This document shows, in pieces, positions 7,898 to 18,302 of a DNA stretch of 64,000 bases (the stretch's first letter is position 1; the number at the start of each line of letters is the position of its first letter). The stretch covers positions 124,001 through 188,000 of the forward strand of contig NZ_JACXXJ020000004.1 of the NCBI RefSeq assembly GCF_014926405.1. Reading direction: 5' to 3'. Under the pieces are notes generated by a model. That model worked only from the letters and a program-made list of their open reading frames with translations. It had not been told where the DNA came from and searched no databases. This stretch comes from Agrobacterium vitis (GTDB lineage: Bacteria > Pseudomonadota > Alphaproteobacteria > Rhizobiales > Rhizobiaceae). A program made the position numbers and the translations under genes.

Positions 7898-9117
7898 ACA
7901 TGACCGAAGGGCATCGCGTTTTCGAACCTGCGGAAGGCATCCCCGTCTGGGATATCGATCCTTACGACGAGGCGGTTCTCGCTGATCCGAACGCCTATTA
8001 TGCAGAGCTGCGTGCGAAGGGGCCGCTGGTCTATATTCCGAAATATTCCATTCTCGCATCCGGCCGCTATGAGGAGACGAAGGAAATTTTTTCCGACCAC
8101 GAGCGCTTCGTCTCCTCAAGGGGAGTTGGCCTGAATGATTTCCGCTATGGCACGCCCTGGCGTCCGCCGTCGATCATCCTGGAAGTGGACCCGCCGGAGC
8201 ACGCACGCACGCGCAAGGTCATGGCGCGGGCTCTTTCCCCCAAGGCCATCTCGAAATTCAAGGAGGATTTCCATGTGAAGGCCGTGGAGATCGTGGACGC
8301 GCTTCTGGAAAAGCGACGTTTCGAAGCGGTGGTGGAACTTGCAGAGGCTTTTCCAACCGCTGTTTTTCCCGAGGCGCTCGGAATGGTGGATCACGACCCG
8401 CGTCCCCTGGTCGATTACGGCGCGATGGTTTTCAACTCCATGGGGCCGGACAACGCGCTGCGCCGCAAGGCTGGTGCCATGATCCCCGAAATCGTTCCCT
8501 GGATCATGTCCGCCTGCGCCCGCTCGCGGCTGCGCCCTGACGGCATGGGGGCGATCATTTACGAAGCGGCGGATGCCGGAGAAATCACGCAGGAAGAAGC
8601 CGGTTTGCTGATCCGCTCGTTCCTGTCAGCCGGGGTCGACACGACCGTGACCGGGATCGGCAATGCCCTTTGGTGCCTGGCATCCAATCCGGCGGAATAT
8701 GAACGGCTCAAGGCCGACCCTTCGCTGGCACGCCCCTGCTTCGAGGAGGTTCTGCGGTATACATCTCCGGTGCACACATTCGGTCGGACCGCCGCTGTCG
8801 ATACCGAAATCGCAGGTTTGAAGATCGCCGAAGGCAGCAAGATCATTTGCGTCCTTGGGGCTGCTAACCTGGACCCAGAGAAATGGGAGGCCCCGGAAAG
8901 CTTCCGCATAGACCGCAGGCCGGTAGGACATATGGCGTTCGGGGCGGGTATCCACGGTTGCGTTGGGCAGAACATCGCGCGGCTGGAACTCGAAACACTG
9001 CTCACGGTGATGACGGCGAAAGTGGACCGCATTGAATTCGACGGAGAGGTCGTCTGGCGTCCCAACAACGCAATCCATGCCCTCGACCGCATGCCTCTCG
9101 AATTCATCGCGAAATAG
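7894..9117 (+). CDS. Cytochrome P450, CYP199-like
   Basis: This 407-residue class I P450 has the I-helix oxygen-activation motif SAGVDTTVTG, the K-helix EVLRYTSP (ExxR) and the haem-thiolate loop FGAGIHGCVGQ with its cysteine ligand. Blocks such as FVSSRGVGL and PWRPPSIILEVDPP, and the Arg-Ser of LLIRSFLSAG, closely match what I recall of CYP199A2/A4 of Rhodopseudomonas palustris, which oxidise para-substituted benzoates and use this region to hold the carboxylate. A 4-alkyl- or 4-methoxybenzoate-type substrate is therefore likely. The GTG at 7894 is chosen because GAGGAGGA sits 8 bases upstream; ATG at 7900 is the alternative. It is followed 8 bases later by its ferredoxin. Confidence 0.93.
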   Translation: MNMTEGHRVFEPAEGIPVWDIDPYDEAVLADPNAYYAELRAKGPLVYIPKYSILASGRYEETKEIFSDHERFVSSRGVGLNDFRYGTPWRPPSIILEVDPPEHARTRKVMARALSPKAISKFKEDFHVKAVEIVDALLEKRRFEAVVELAEAFPTAVFPEALGMVDHDPRPLVDYGAMVFNSMGPDNALRRKAGAMIPEIVPWIMSACARSRLRPDGMGAIIYEAADAGEITQEEAGLLIRSFLSAGVDTTVTGIGNALWCLASNPAEYERLKADPSLARPCFEEVLRYTSPVHTFGRTAAVDTEIAGLKIAEGSKIICVLGAANLDPEKWEAPESFRIDRRPVGHMAFGAGIHGCVGQNIARLELETLLTVMTAKVDRIEFDGEVVWRPNNAIHALDRMPLEFIAK

Positions 9118-9125
9118 GAGATCAC

Positions 9126-10680
<1,555 letters not shown>

Positions 10681-10684
<4 letters not shown>

Positions 10685-11214
10685 CATCTGCCAAGAGGCC
10701 AACAAGCGTGCGGGTGAAAGCTGGCGCACGCTGCCCGCAAGACCGCATATCCAGTCCGACGACCACACGCGATGGCGTCGAAATTCTCGATATCTCGAAT
10801 TACACGCCCTTCTTCTTGTCCAGCATCAACAATGCCCTATCGCGTGGGGCCTCAAGCGTTTACCGTGAGCGCTTCGGCATCGGTATCAGCGAGTGGCGCG
10901 CGGTATCCATGCTGGCGATCGAGCCCAACATCACGGCGGGGCGCATCTGTGATGTCATCAATCTTGACAAGGCCGCCGCAAGCCGCGCTCTGGCGACGCT
11001 CGATGAGCAGGGCTATCTCGACTCGGAGGTCTCGGAGACGGACCCGCGCAAGAAGCGCTGGCGCCTGAACCAGAGGGGCTATGACCTTCACGAAGAGATC
11101 ATGCGGATCGCGCTCGCGCGTGAGGAAACATTGATTGAGGGTGCAGATCCCCAGGACCTCGCGGCAACCATCCGGGTGATGCGGATCATGTTGAAAAACG
11201 TGCAGAACCTGTAA
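10681..11214 (+). CDS. MarR family transcriptional regulator
   Basis: This 177-residue protein carries a MarR winged helix at about residues 65-150 (ISEWRAVSMLAIEPNITAGR, NLDKAAASRALATLDEQGYL, SETDPRKKRWRLNQRG wing). A non-conserved 35-residue N-terminal extension precedes it. The ATG overlaps the reductase TGA, so it is the last gene of the P450 cassette and probably reports on the aromatic acid substrate by de-repression. Its operator was not identified. A later start is possible because the N-terminal extension is unusual for the family. Confidence 0.88.
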
Positions 11215-11343
11215 GCACTCAGCCCCTGCGGTCATAGTGAGCCCAAACGCCCGTGTTCTTCGCCAAGGATGCAAATTGAAGTAGGTGTTCATTGCCTGCA
11301 GTTTTCGGAGCGGACGATGTGTCGGCTTCTCCAAGTTCACTCG

Positions 11344-11371
11344 CGGGTTCTAAGCCTGGCTTAGAAACCCG
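11344..11371. terminator. Hairpin between convergent MarR and porin genes
   Basis: TTCTAAGCC (11348-11356) and GGCTTAGAA (11358-11366) pair perfectly with a one-base centre, extended by CGGG/CCCG on the outside. It sits between the ends of convergent genes and probably stops transcription from at least one side, although no long T run follows. Confidence 0.5.
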
Positions 11372-11445
11372 TCGAGCAAACTTGCCAGTGAAGACAAATG
11401 ACAGTCCGACCTCTTGTTGCAGGCTTGGGAAGAGAGCGGAAAGGT

Positions 11446-12840
11446 TTAGGGTTGGGGCGGGGGTGATAGCCCCAGAGTGGTTCCGAGGTCGAAGACAATG
11501 GCTGCATAGATGGTCCAGCCGTTCTTCATTCTTGAGGTGGAATAGTCGGCAAGGTAGGTTGTGTTGGGATCCTTGACGTAAGATGCCCCAAACTCAAGAA
11601 ATCCAGCGGGGCCTATTCCTGTCCGTCCGTGCAGATCGAACTGGAACGTGTCTCGCGGCTGCCGGTCGTAGATGCCTGTCAAAAACCGGCGCGCGTTGGT
11701 TTCGTATTGGGCACGTTTTTCACTGAGGCCAATATAGTGAACCGTCGCGCCTATAGATGTGAGGGGGTTAGCTTTCCAGAAGCCGCCATATTCAATGCTG
11801 CCATAAGCTTCCCACGGATAGGATTGACCGTCTCCGAACGTGTGGAAGATGCCGCCTGAGACCGCGATGTTTTCGGGGAAGGGGGTTCCATCTGGATCAC
11901 TCCAGAGAACTTTTCGAACCTGAGCAAAAACCCCGTTTGATCCCCCGTCATGTTCGATCACTGTCTGGTTCGCGCCAAAGGTTGGATTGCCCCAGCCTGT
12001 GCCGTATAGCGCGTCCGTGTAGGATGCAGAGCTTCTATAGCCACCAATTTCATAGTTAAGCGGCTTCGCTGTCTCCAGAAAGTTTTGCCGCTGGGCGAGG
12101 TGGACCACGGCGGTATAACCGTCAGAATCGCCTCTCCCCCAGTTCCAGCCCGATCCTGTCTGCCAGTTTTCTGTGTTGTTCTCGGTGATGACGCCACCGA
12201 GGGAGAGATCCGGCGTGAGATTGTAACCAACGCGGCCACCCCATTGCGCAACAGTGTTGCCGGGAGCGCTTAACACCAACGCGCGGGTTTGCGAGATGCA
12301 CCCCTTGCCACCGCAGAACTCTGACCTAAAAAACTCCGGCCACATGTTGAGCCGACCGCCCTCGACCTCCAGCTTTCCGTTAAAAAAATCCCCCTGGAGG
12401 GTAAGGCGTGTAAGATCGGTTGAACTATCGAGAGAAGGGTCCGTAGCGTAAAAGGCATTCGAGACTTGAAACAGATACTGATTGGCGTTGTGTCTGGGAA
12501 TGTTAACCGTTTCCTGCCAGTTGATCTTGAACATGTCTGATAGATGGTATGTCGTGTCGAACATCAGAAAGCCGAAGTTGCCAGAATGGCCCGGATCAAA
12601 CCCGAAATCTGACGCATTTGCATAGAGATTGACGAAATTGATGCGGACATCAAAACCGGCGTCATGGAGCGTGTGTCCAAGGCCGGTCAAGGGGCCGGGA
12701 GGAGGGGCCTGCGGGTCTGGTGCCTTCGCGATGGAAGGATCGGCAGGGGTATTGGCATCGGCTGCCACAGCGGTAAGTCCGCTTGCCAGCACTCCGTATG
12801 CAGCACTGAGGATAACAAGTTTCTTGAGATGGGTTTTCAT
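11446..12840 (-). CDS. Outer-membrane carbohydrate-selective porin (OprB-like)
   Basis: This 464-residue protein has a lysine-rich N-terminus and hydrophobic signal ending near GLTAVAAD, then a proline/alanine linker (DPQAPPPGPL). A beta-barrel-like sequence follows with alternating aromatic residues and many Gly/Asn turns, for example FGFLMFDTTYHLSD, GGRLNMWPEFF and GRVGYNLTPDLSLGG, and an aromatic-ended strand near the C-terminus. These fit OprB-family porins, which pass sugars or small organic acids. It is downstream of an MFS transporter on the same strand with 184 bases between them, and is probably part of the MarR-controlled uptake regulon. The substrate is not certain. Confidence 0.8.
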   Translation of the reverse strand: MKTHLKKLVILSAAYGVLASGLTAVAADANTPADPSIAKAPDPQAPPPGPLTGLGHTLHDAGFDVRINFVNLYANASDFGFDPGHSGNFGFLMFDTTYHLSDMFKINWQETVNIPRHNANQYLFQVSNAFYATDPSLDSSTDLTRLTLQGDFFNGKLEVEGGRLNMWPEFFRSEFCGGKGCISQTRALVLSAPGNTVAQWGGRVGYNLTPDLSLGGVITENNTENWQTGSGWNWGRGDSDGYTAVVHLAQRQNFLETAKPLNYEIGGYRSSASYTDALYGTGWGNPTFGANQTVIEHDGGSNGVFAQVRKVLWSDPDGTPFPENIAVSGGIFHTFGDGQSYPWEAYGSIEYGGFWKANPLTSIGATVHYIGLSEKRAQYETNARRFLTGIYDRQPRDTFQFDLHGRTGIGPAGFLEFGASYVKDPNTTYLADYSTSRMKNGWTIYAAIVFDLGTTLGLSPPPQP

Positions 12841-13024
12841 TTTTCTCCCCCAGAGACAAATGGATAGGATGCGCCGCCGGGTTATACCGGGACGTTTCGA
12901 CGCTGCTGTATGTGTGAAGGTCAGGTCTGGAATCCGTCAGGTTTTTCTTCGGCCCGACACACTCCAGATGTTTCTGTGGTTGCGTGGCTTTTGGACACGC
13001 AGCCTTTGCCTTGCAGGCTTAAGC

Positions 13025-14218
13025 CTATTGGTCGTGACGGGTCACAATGGCCGGTGTGGCGTTGGTGTGCGACGCCAACAGGCGCATCAACACCAGCATT
13101 AGTCCGGCCACAACACAGGTGGCCACCAGACCGGTTGCAAGGCTGAGGCCATGATAGCCCATTGTCTGGACCAGAATGCCGCCAACCAGAGGCCCAAGTG
13201 CTCCGCCGCCCATGGTAATGGCCGGATTGGCCGCCACTGCTCGGCCAGTTGGTTCCACGCGCGACATGAGTCCGAAGAGAAATGTGTGCGAGAAGATCAT
13301 GACAAAGGGAATGAAGATTGCCGAGGCGGCAAAACCGGGAACGTCGAGCGCATGGGTTATGCCCAGCGAAAGAGCGGCCTGAAGCAGCACGCCTACTATG
13401 CCCACATAAACCGGATGAAGCTTTTTTTCAAAAAACACCGCGAGCGGGGCCGGAATGAGACTGAGAAAGGCAACGCCCACAAGAATGCCGTTGATGGTGG
13501 ATGTTGGCCAATCATGGTCACTGGCAATGCGCTCAACAAAGCTGAAATTCATGGCCTGATTGAAGTTCATGCCCAGCAGAGCGGCGATGAGAAACCAGAC
13601 GACGGGTTCAAAACGCGGCACGCGACCGGAATTGGGCGATGGTTTTTTCTCCGCCTTCGGCATGGTGGCGCTGTGGGGGAAAAGCAGCCAATTGACTGCG
13701 GCAGCAATCGCCATAACCCCGGCAAAAATCAAGAACAGGTTGCGTGGCTGCGTGGCGGCAATCACCTGCGTGGCAAAGCCCATGAAGATAACGCTGAAAA
13801 TGCCGAAGCCAATGGTGGCATAAGCAAATGTGCGATGAGGATTGCCTGTGCGGCCAATGGTTCCATGAACCGCTGACAAAGCCGTGCCGATGCAAAGACC
13901 TGCACAGAGGTGAAGTGCGAGAAAATTGCCGAAACCTGATGCCATCCAGAGTGCTGCGAACGACAGCGCTGCACCGCTAAAGCCCGCACCGGGCACCCAG
14001 CGCATGGAAAAGCGATGGAAAAGCGGCGCAAGTCCACAACTGGCAATCACCACGCCAATCAGAAACGTGGTGACAAGTCCTCCGGCTTGAGCGGATGAAT
14101 ACCCATAGCCACCCACCAGTCCGCCAACCCAGATGGGAAGAGAGACCATATCGATCATACCAGCCGCGTGACCGACAATGAGGGCCGTGCGGGCACCCTT
14201 TGTATCAAGATTGGTCAT
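13025..14218 (-). CDS. Major facilitator superfamily transporter
   Basis: This is a 397-residue integral membrane protein with about 12 hydrophobic segments and a charged central loop (PKAEKKPSPNSGRVPRFEP) between the two halves, typical of MFS carriers. The start MTNLDTKG at 14218 is preferred to the upstream ATG at 14233 because GGGGAGGATCGC lies directly before it. The 21-bp MarR-type operator at 14417 lies upstream in its promoter region. Neighbours suggest a role in moving the substrate or product of the glycolate-oxidase-like complex. The direction of transport and substrate are unknown. Confidence 0.85.
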   Translation of the reverse strand: MTNLDTKGARTALIVGHAAGMIDMVSLPIWVGGLVGGYGYSSAQAGGLVTTFLIGVVIASCGLAPLFHRFSMRWVPGAGFSGAALSFAALWMASGFGNFLALHLCAGLCIGTALSAVHGTIGRTGNPHRTFAYATIGFGIFSVIFMGFATQVIAATQPRNLFLIFAGVMAIAAAVNWLLFPHSATMPKAEKKPSPNSGRVPRFEPVVWFLIAALLGMNFNQAMNFSFVERIASDHDWPTSTINGILVGVAFLSLIPAPLAVFFEKKLHPVYVGIVGVLLQAALSLGITHALDVPGFAASAIFIPFVMIFSHTFLFGLMSRVEPTGRAVAANPAITMGGGALGPLVGGILVQTMGYHGLSLATGLVATCVVAGLMLVLMRLLASHTNATPAIVTRHDQ

Positions 14219-14416
14219 GCGATCCTCCCCCATGTGGAGAGTTCACCAATCGGGCGCGGAGCCAATACAGGCTCCTGGGGACAGATCAAAAGTTTAGCGC
14301 CCGCGCCAAAGGGCGCGGCATCATACCGTAGAAACACAGACATTTTTTCTCCTCCCAGAGGTATGTTTTTGTGTGTCTCAAAAACATCTCACACAGAGGA
14401 TATCGGCATTTTGAAA

Positions 14417-14437
14417 ATAGTCAATTAGATTGACTAT
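14417..14437. promoter_or_regulatory. MarR-type operator 1 (MFS/porin side)
   Basis: ATAGTCAAT (14417-14425), spacer TAG and ATTGACTAT (14429-14437) make a perfect 9-bp palindrome. A near-identical element of equal length stands before the FAD oxidase operon at 15255. It lies upstream of the MFS gene and just past the end of the MarR gene, so the MarR protein encoded at 14496 is the likely ligand. Confidence 0.65.
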
Positions 14438-14495
14438 AATAATTACTTCACGGCAATAGCCCCATTAGCAACCAATTCCATGAAGCCGGTCGGCA

Positions 14496-14984
14496 TCATT
14501 TTTTCTGGATCTCGCTTTCCGTCGCATCAGGCGTGTGGGCCTCGTTCGATCCCAATGCGGGTGGCGTGCCCCAGTCCATCCCCAATGCGGCCCGCAGGAC
14601 GGACATTCGGTCCTGACCTAAAACCGTTGCCAGATGGTCTTCGAGGTGATCCAGCGTGGCAAAGATATTCTCCAATTCAGTCTGACCTTGCGGGCTGAAC
14701 TCAATGAGTGATGCGCGTGCATCTTCTGGGTCCGGCTTGATAAAAATGTAGCCCGCTGCGGTCAGGTCTCCCAGCATAAGGCTGACCGCTTGTTTGGTGA
14801 CGCCCATGGTACGCGCCAAGCGCGTCGGACGCCGCTCCCCAAGGGCAATGTTGATCAAAAGCATGCCCTGCGCCCGTGTGACCGGTGTTTGTCCTTGCAA
14901 CTCCTGCGAGGCTCTCAGCGCTTCGTCAAACCAGTAGATCGCGCGCAGAAGGCGGGGGAGTAAGGGAAAGGTCTTCGAGTTCAT
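14496..14984 (-). CDS. MarR family transcriptional regulator
   Basis: This 162-residue protein shows a MarR winged helix: TPVTRAQGMLLINIALGE, the recognition region TRLARTMGVTKQAVSLMLGDL and the wing KPDPEDARASLIEFSPQG. It sits between the MFS/porin operon and the divergent FAD oxidase operon. Two matching palindromes flank it, one before each operon, so it probably represses both and releases them on binding a pathway metabolite. The last 25 residues (GSNEAHTPDATESEIQKK tail) are polar and non-conserved. Confidence 0.88.
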   Translation of the reverse strand: MNSKTFPLLPRLLRAIYWFDEALRASQELQGQTPVTRAQGMLLINIALGERRPTRLARTMGVTKQAVSLMLGDLTAAGYIFIKPDPEDARASLIEFSPQGQTELENIFATLDHLEDHLATVLGQDRMSVLRAALGMDWGTPPALGSNEAHTPDATESEIQKK

Positions 14985-15348
14985 TCGTGCATTTGCCTGT
15001 GGTTGCTTGTCATTGCTGTTGCGGTCGGAATCTTTTTTGAGAGGCTTTTGCCGATGAATGTGTGTGGCCTGCTTGGCGGTTGCTTCGTCAGTTCTCTGTG
15101 ATTCCTGTTGATTTGCAAGGCGTTAAGGTGAGTGAGGCGGATTTTTGGTGGGAATGTTCGGCCATTTAAGGTTGCTGGCCGCACCCTCGCCGCACTTTCC
15201 CTTTCGGGTTTAACGGCTCCTGTTGGAAACCTCAACGCATGTGTTGATGATTTTATGGTCAAGTCACTTGACTATATTCAAGTGGCATGCCTATCATGAG
15301 GCAACAATTATAAAGAGTACCCTTGGCTTGAAATGGGAGGAGAGTCAA
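14985..15348. other. Intergenic region between MarR and the FAD oxidase operon
   Basis: No convincing gene is present. It contains the second MarR-type operator (15255-15275), followed by TATATT, a possible -10-like element, and the ribosome-binding site of the small cysteine-rich frame at 15349. The MarR promoter should also be here. Confidence 0.5.
15255..15275. promoter_or_regulatory. MarR-type operator 2 (FAD oxidase side)
   Basis: The half-sites GGTCAAGT and ACTTGACT surround a single central C, giving GTCAAGT-C-ACTTGAC as a perfect core inside a 21-bp element. Reverse-complemented, it begins ATAGTCAA and ends TTGACCAT, matching operator 1 at the same positions. It lies about 75 bases upstream of the small open frame and 235 bases upstream of the first FAD oxidase. 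Confidence 0.65.
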
Positions 15349-15498
15349 ATGTGCTGTGGCCCTTTACGGGGGACGCGGGCGGCTATCTGTGTGCTGAAAA
15401 ATGTGCAAGCCCCGCCCGGCGCGACACCCAAAATTTTTGCAACAGCTGCCATCATTTCCCTTTGCGGAACAGGCACCTGCACCCTATCCCAACTATAA
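15349..15498 (+). CDS. Small cysteine-rich open frame (49 aa, unrecognised)
   Basis: ATG follows GGGAGGAGAGTCAA, a near-ideal ribosome-binding site, and the TAA lies 12 bases before the next gene start. The 49-residue product begins MCCGPLRGTRAAICVLK and ends with LCGTGTCTLSQL, giving five cysteines, in two pairs plus one, and a hydrophobic stretch (IFATAAIISL). The frame stays open upstream to 15223, but only this ATG has a ribosome-binding site. It may be a metal-binding or redox small protein, a leader peptide sensing cysteine or iron-sulfur status, or a chance frame. No family is recognised. Confidence 0.45.
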   Translation: MCCGPLRGTRAAICVLKNVQAPPGATPKIFATAAIISLCGTGTCTLSQL

Positions 15499-15510
15499 GG
15501 ACATCACACC

Positions 15511-16986
15511 ATGGCAGCAACTGCTAGCCTTGCCGCTGTGCGGCAGAAGCTTATCCGGCGTGCCGATGTGGCAAGCCTGCGTGCGATTGGGCTTGACGCC
15601 GAGGAGGCCAGCCTCGCACCCTACATGCCCGCAAACCCATCAGGCCGCGAGGCTCCGCCGCTTGCGGTCGTGCGCCCGCGCAGCACGGAGGAGATCGTTG
15701 CCGTTATCGGCTGGGCGCGGAAAACCGGCACGGCCCTGACCACGTTCAGCTCCAGCAGCGGCTCGCGGCTGCGCGGTGCAACGGCAGAACGGCCCACCGT
15801 GTTTGTCGATCTCAGTGGCATGAACCATCTGTTGCAGATCGATCAGCAAGATGCGGTGGCGGTGATTGAGCCGGGCGTCACCTTCGGCGCTATCGATGCG
15901 CTGCTGGCACCTCAGGGTCTGCGCGCCTTCAAGCCGCTGTTGCCACGGGCGTCAAAATCCGTGCTGACAAGCTATCTGGATCGCGAACCCAACCTGCAAT
16001 CGTCTGAGCAATGGGATGTGCTGGACCCCTTCGGCGGTGCGCAGCTGGTGTTTGGCACCGGCGATGTCTTTCGCACCGGCAGTGCCGCCATCAGCGGCAC
16101 CCTTGATGAACATTGGAAGGCGGGGTTGCGCTATCTTACAGCCATGGGGCCAGCAGGCACGGATTTTCTGCGCGTTGTGCAAGGCTCGCAAGGCACGCTT
16201 GCCATTCTCAATTGGGCGGCCATTCTGTGTGAGCGCCTGCCAGCACGCGAAGAGGCCCGCTTTGTGGGCGCTGACAGTATCGCTCCGCTGGCACGGCTCT
16301 CAGCAGAACTGCATCGGCGGCGTATCGGCATGGCCAGTTTCATTGCCAGCAATCTGCACCTTGCAGCCGTGCTGGAGAGTGAGCCAAACCGCATTGCTGA
16401 TCTTGCTGCGCGCCTGCCAGCTTACACGCTCTACATCCAACTGACTGCGGATTGTGATTTTCCAGATGACAAAATTGCCTATCAGCTGGCCGATGTCACC
16501 AAGCTGTGCGCGGATGCAGGACTGGTGGCAAGCCCCGATCTGGCCGGGCATTCCGCCAGCCGGATTGCGGAGCTGCAAGCCAATCCACCTGCCAGCAATT
16601 ACAAGGACCGCATCGCGGGTGCCCATCGCAGTGTGTTTTTTCTCAGCCAAATGGATCGTGCCGAGCAATTTATTGCGTTGGCACGGGAACGTTTGGGCGC
16701 AAATGTTGCAATTTACGTCCAGCCACGCCTGCATGGCCGCAACTGTCATGTGGAATTGGTACTGCCCTTTGATCCGGCATCAAGAGAGCAGACAGCGGCC
16801 GCCGATGCGCTTGCGGATGAGCTTGCCAAGGCCTGTAGCGCTGCGGGCGGCTTTTTCAGCCGACCCTATGGCGCATGGGCTGACATGGCCTTTGCCCGCA
16901 ATCCCACCGTCAAGCCATTGCTGCGCGAGACGAAATCCATCTTCGATCCGGACCATATTCTCAATCCAGGGAGGCTTTGCTTCTAA
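15511..16986 (+). CDS. FAD-binding oxidase subunit, GlcE-like
   Basis: This 491-residue protein belongs to the vanillyl-alcohol-oxidase/glycolate-oxidase FAD fold. The FAD domain (about residues 45-225) shows PLAVVRPRSTEEIVAVIGWARK, TTFSSSSGSRLRG and FVDLSGMNHLLQID with EPGVTFGAIDALL. The C-terminus has the family end ETKSIFDPDHILNPGRLCF. It is longer than E. coli GlcE (about 350 residues). It is the first large gene of an operon with an iron-sulfur CCG protein and a second FAD oxidase, the composition of the GlcDEF glycolate dehydrogenase. It should take part in oxidising a 2-hydroxyacid at the membrane. The substrate is unknown. Confidence 0.85.
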   Translation: MAATASLAAVRQKLIRRADVASLRAIGLDAEEASLAPYMPANPSGREAPPLAVVRPRSTEEIVAVIGWARKTGTALTTFSSSSGSRLRGATAERPTVFVDLSGMNHLLQIDQQDAVAVIEPGVTFGAIDALLAPQGLRAFKPLLPRASKSVLTSYLDREPNLQSSEQWDVLDPFGGAQLVFGTGDVFRTGSAAISGTLDEHWKAGLRYLTAMGPAGTDFLRVVQGSQGTLAILNWAAILCERLPAREEARFVGADSIAPLARLSAELHRRRIGMASFIASNLHLAAVLESEPNRIADLAARLPAYTLYIQLTADCDFPDDKIAYQLADVTKLCADAGLVASPDLAGHSASRIAELQANPPASNYKDRIAGAHRSVFFLSQMDRAEQFIALARERLGANVAIYVQPRLHGRNCHVELVLPFDPASREQTAAADALADELAKACSAAGGFFSRPYGAWADMAFARNPTVKPLLRETKSIFDPDHILNPGRLCF

Positions 16987-18302
16987 TGACCCATATCAGC
17001 CCAACCCTTGAAAAGCTTCACGACAAGCTTGGCTCTTGCACGCGCTGCACGTTTTGCAAATGGGTGCCGGAAGTCCGCAGTCAGGATTTTGCGGAAATCT
17101 GTCCCAGCGTTCAGCAAGGCAAATTCTTTTCGCATACGGCTGGCGGTAAGCTCATTGCGGCCTATGCACTGTTGCATAATCGTGTCGAATACACGCCGGA
17201 CTTCATTCAGAATGTCTATTCCTGTTCCATGTGCGGCGGTTGCGATACCAGCTGCAAGACGTTGCTTGCTGATTTCGTCGAGCCGCTCGATTCGCTCTAT
17301 GCCCTGCGCCAGAAGGTGACGGCAGACGGACATGCGCCAGAGCCGCTGCGCGAAATGCTGGATCATCTGCGCACAGTGGGGAATGCAAGGGGGCTGCCCG
17401 CCGCAATGCGGGGTGAGTGGTTCGCTGGCCTGAACCTGAAACAGACCAAAAGCCGTCAGGCACCCGTTGTCTTCCATGTTGGCGATGTGGCTTTCGACCG
17501 CGAAGAATGGCCTTTCATCCGCCATATAGCCTCTGAGCTTCAGCGGCGCGATGTGGATTTCGTCATTGGCGGCGTGGACGAGCCGGATAGCGGTGGTCTT
17601 GCCTATGATATCGGTGATCAGAATCTCGCCGCAGATCTGGCACAGCAAACCGCAGAATGGCTCGGCAAGAGCGGGGCAGGCACGCTCATTGTTTATAGCG
17701 ATGACGCTTTTTCGGCGTTTCGCAATATTTATCCACGCCTTGGCGTTTCACTTGGCAATATCAACGTCATTCATATCGCGCAGTGGCTGGCCGAAAACCC
17801 GCTCACCGTTGCCGCTGGTCAGAAGCGCGACACTGTCACCTATCACGATTCCTGCCGCCTTGGGCGGCTGGGAGAAGAGCGTCATCCGTGGGAGGGCGAA
17901 ACGGTGATGGCCTATAATTCCATTCCTATGCGCGTGCCGGAAGGCGAGCTCTACCTTGGAGTCAATGGGGTCTATGATGAGCCCCGGCAATTGCTGCGGG
18001 CTGTGGATGCCGAGATTGTCGAAATGGAGCGCATTCGGGAATTCGCCTTTTGCTGCGGTGCAGGCGGTGGCGGCAAACAGGCCAGCCCCGATTTTGCCCG
18101 CGCGGCGGCCCGCAACCGGTTGCAGGAAGCCGAGAGCACCGGGGCAGAGTTCCTCGTGACCAGTTGCACCGCGTGCAGCAGCCACATGAAAGAGGTGGCG
18201 CAGGAGGCAGGGTCTTCGATCCGGGTGTATGGGTTGGTTGAATATCTCCACGCCCGACAGACCGCCTCCGCCCCAGACGCATCTCATAAGGCTGGAGAAT
18301 GA
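16986..18302 (+). CDS. Iron-sulfur CCG-domain protein, GlcF/LldE-like
   Basis: This 438-residue protein has the ferredoxin-like N-terminal motifs CTRCTFCKWVPEV and CSMCGGCDTSCK, then two CCG-type cysteine-rich domains, seen as YHDSCRLGRLG, FAFCCGAGGGGK and SCTACSSHMKEV. Such subunits carry electrons from FAD oxidases to quinone. ATG 16986 overlaps the preceding TAA (TAATG); a GGGAGG lies 11 bases upstream. Its own stop overlaps the next ATG, so all three proteins are translated together. The first cluster departs from the classical CxxCxxCxxxCP pattern, a difference from E. coli GlcF. Confidence 0.87.
   Translation: MTHISPTLEKLHDKLGSCTRCTFCKWVPEVRSQDFAEICPSVQQGKFFSHTAGGKLIAAYALLHNRVEYTPDFIQNVYSCSMCGGCDTSCKTLLADFVEPLDSLYALRQKVTADGHAPEPLREMLDHLRTVGNARGLPAAMRGEWFAGLNLKQTKSRQAPVVFHVGDVAFDREEWPFIRHIASELQRRDVDFVIGGVDEPDSGGLAYDIGDQNLAADLAQQTAEWLGKSGAGTLIVYSDDAFSAFRNIYPRLGVSLGNINVIHIAQWLAENPLTVAAGQKRDTVTYHDSCRLGRLGEERHPWEGETVMAYNSIPMRVPEGELYLGVNGVYDEPRQLLRAVDAEIVEMERIREFAFCCGAGGGGKQASPDFARAAARNRLQEAESTGAEFLVTSCTACSSHMKEVAQEAGSSIRVYGLVEYLHARQTASAPDASHKAGE

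Noticed and set aside
14981..15262. 93-codon minus-strand frame ending in an ATGA overlap with the MarR start
   Set aside because: Low-complexity, basic sequence starting inside the operator palindrome, with no ribosome-binding site or family match; the overlap is probably accidental.
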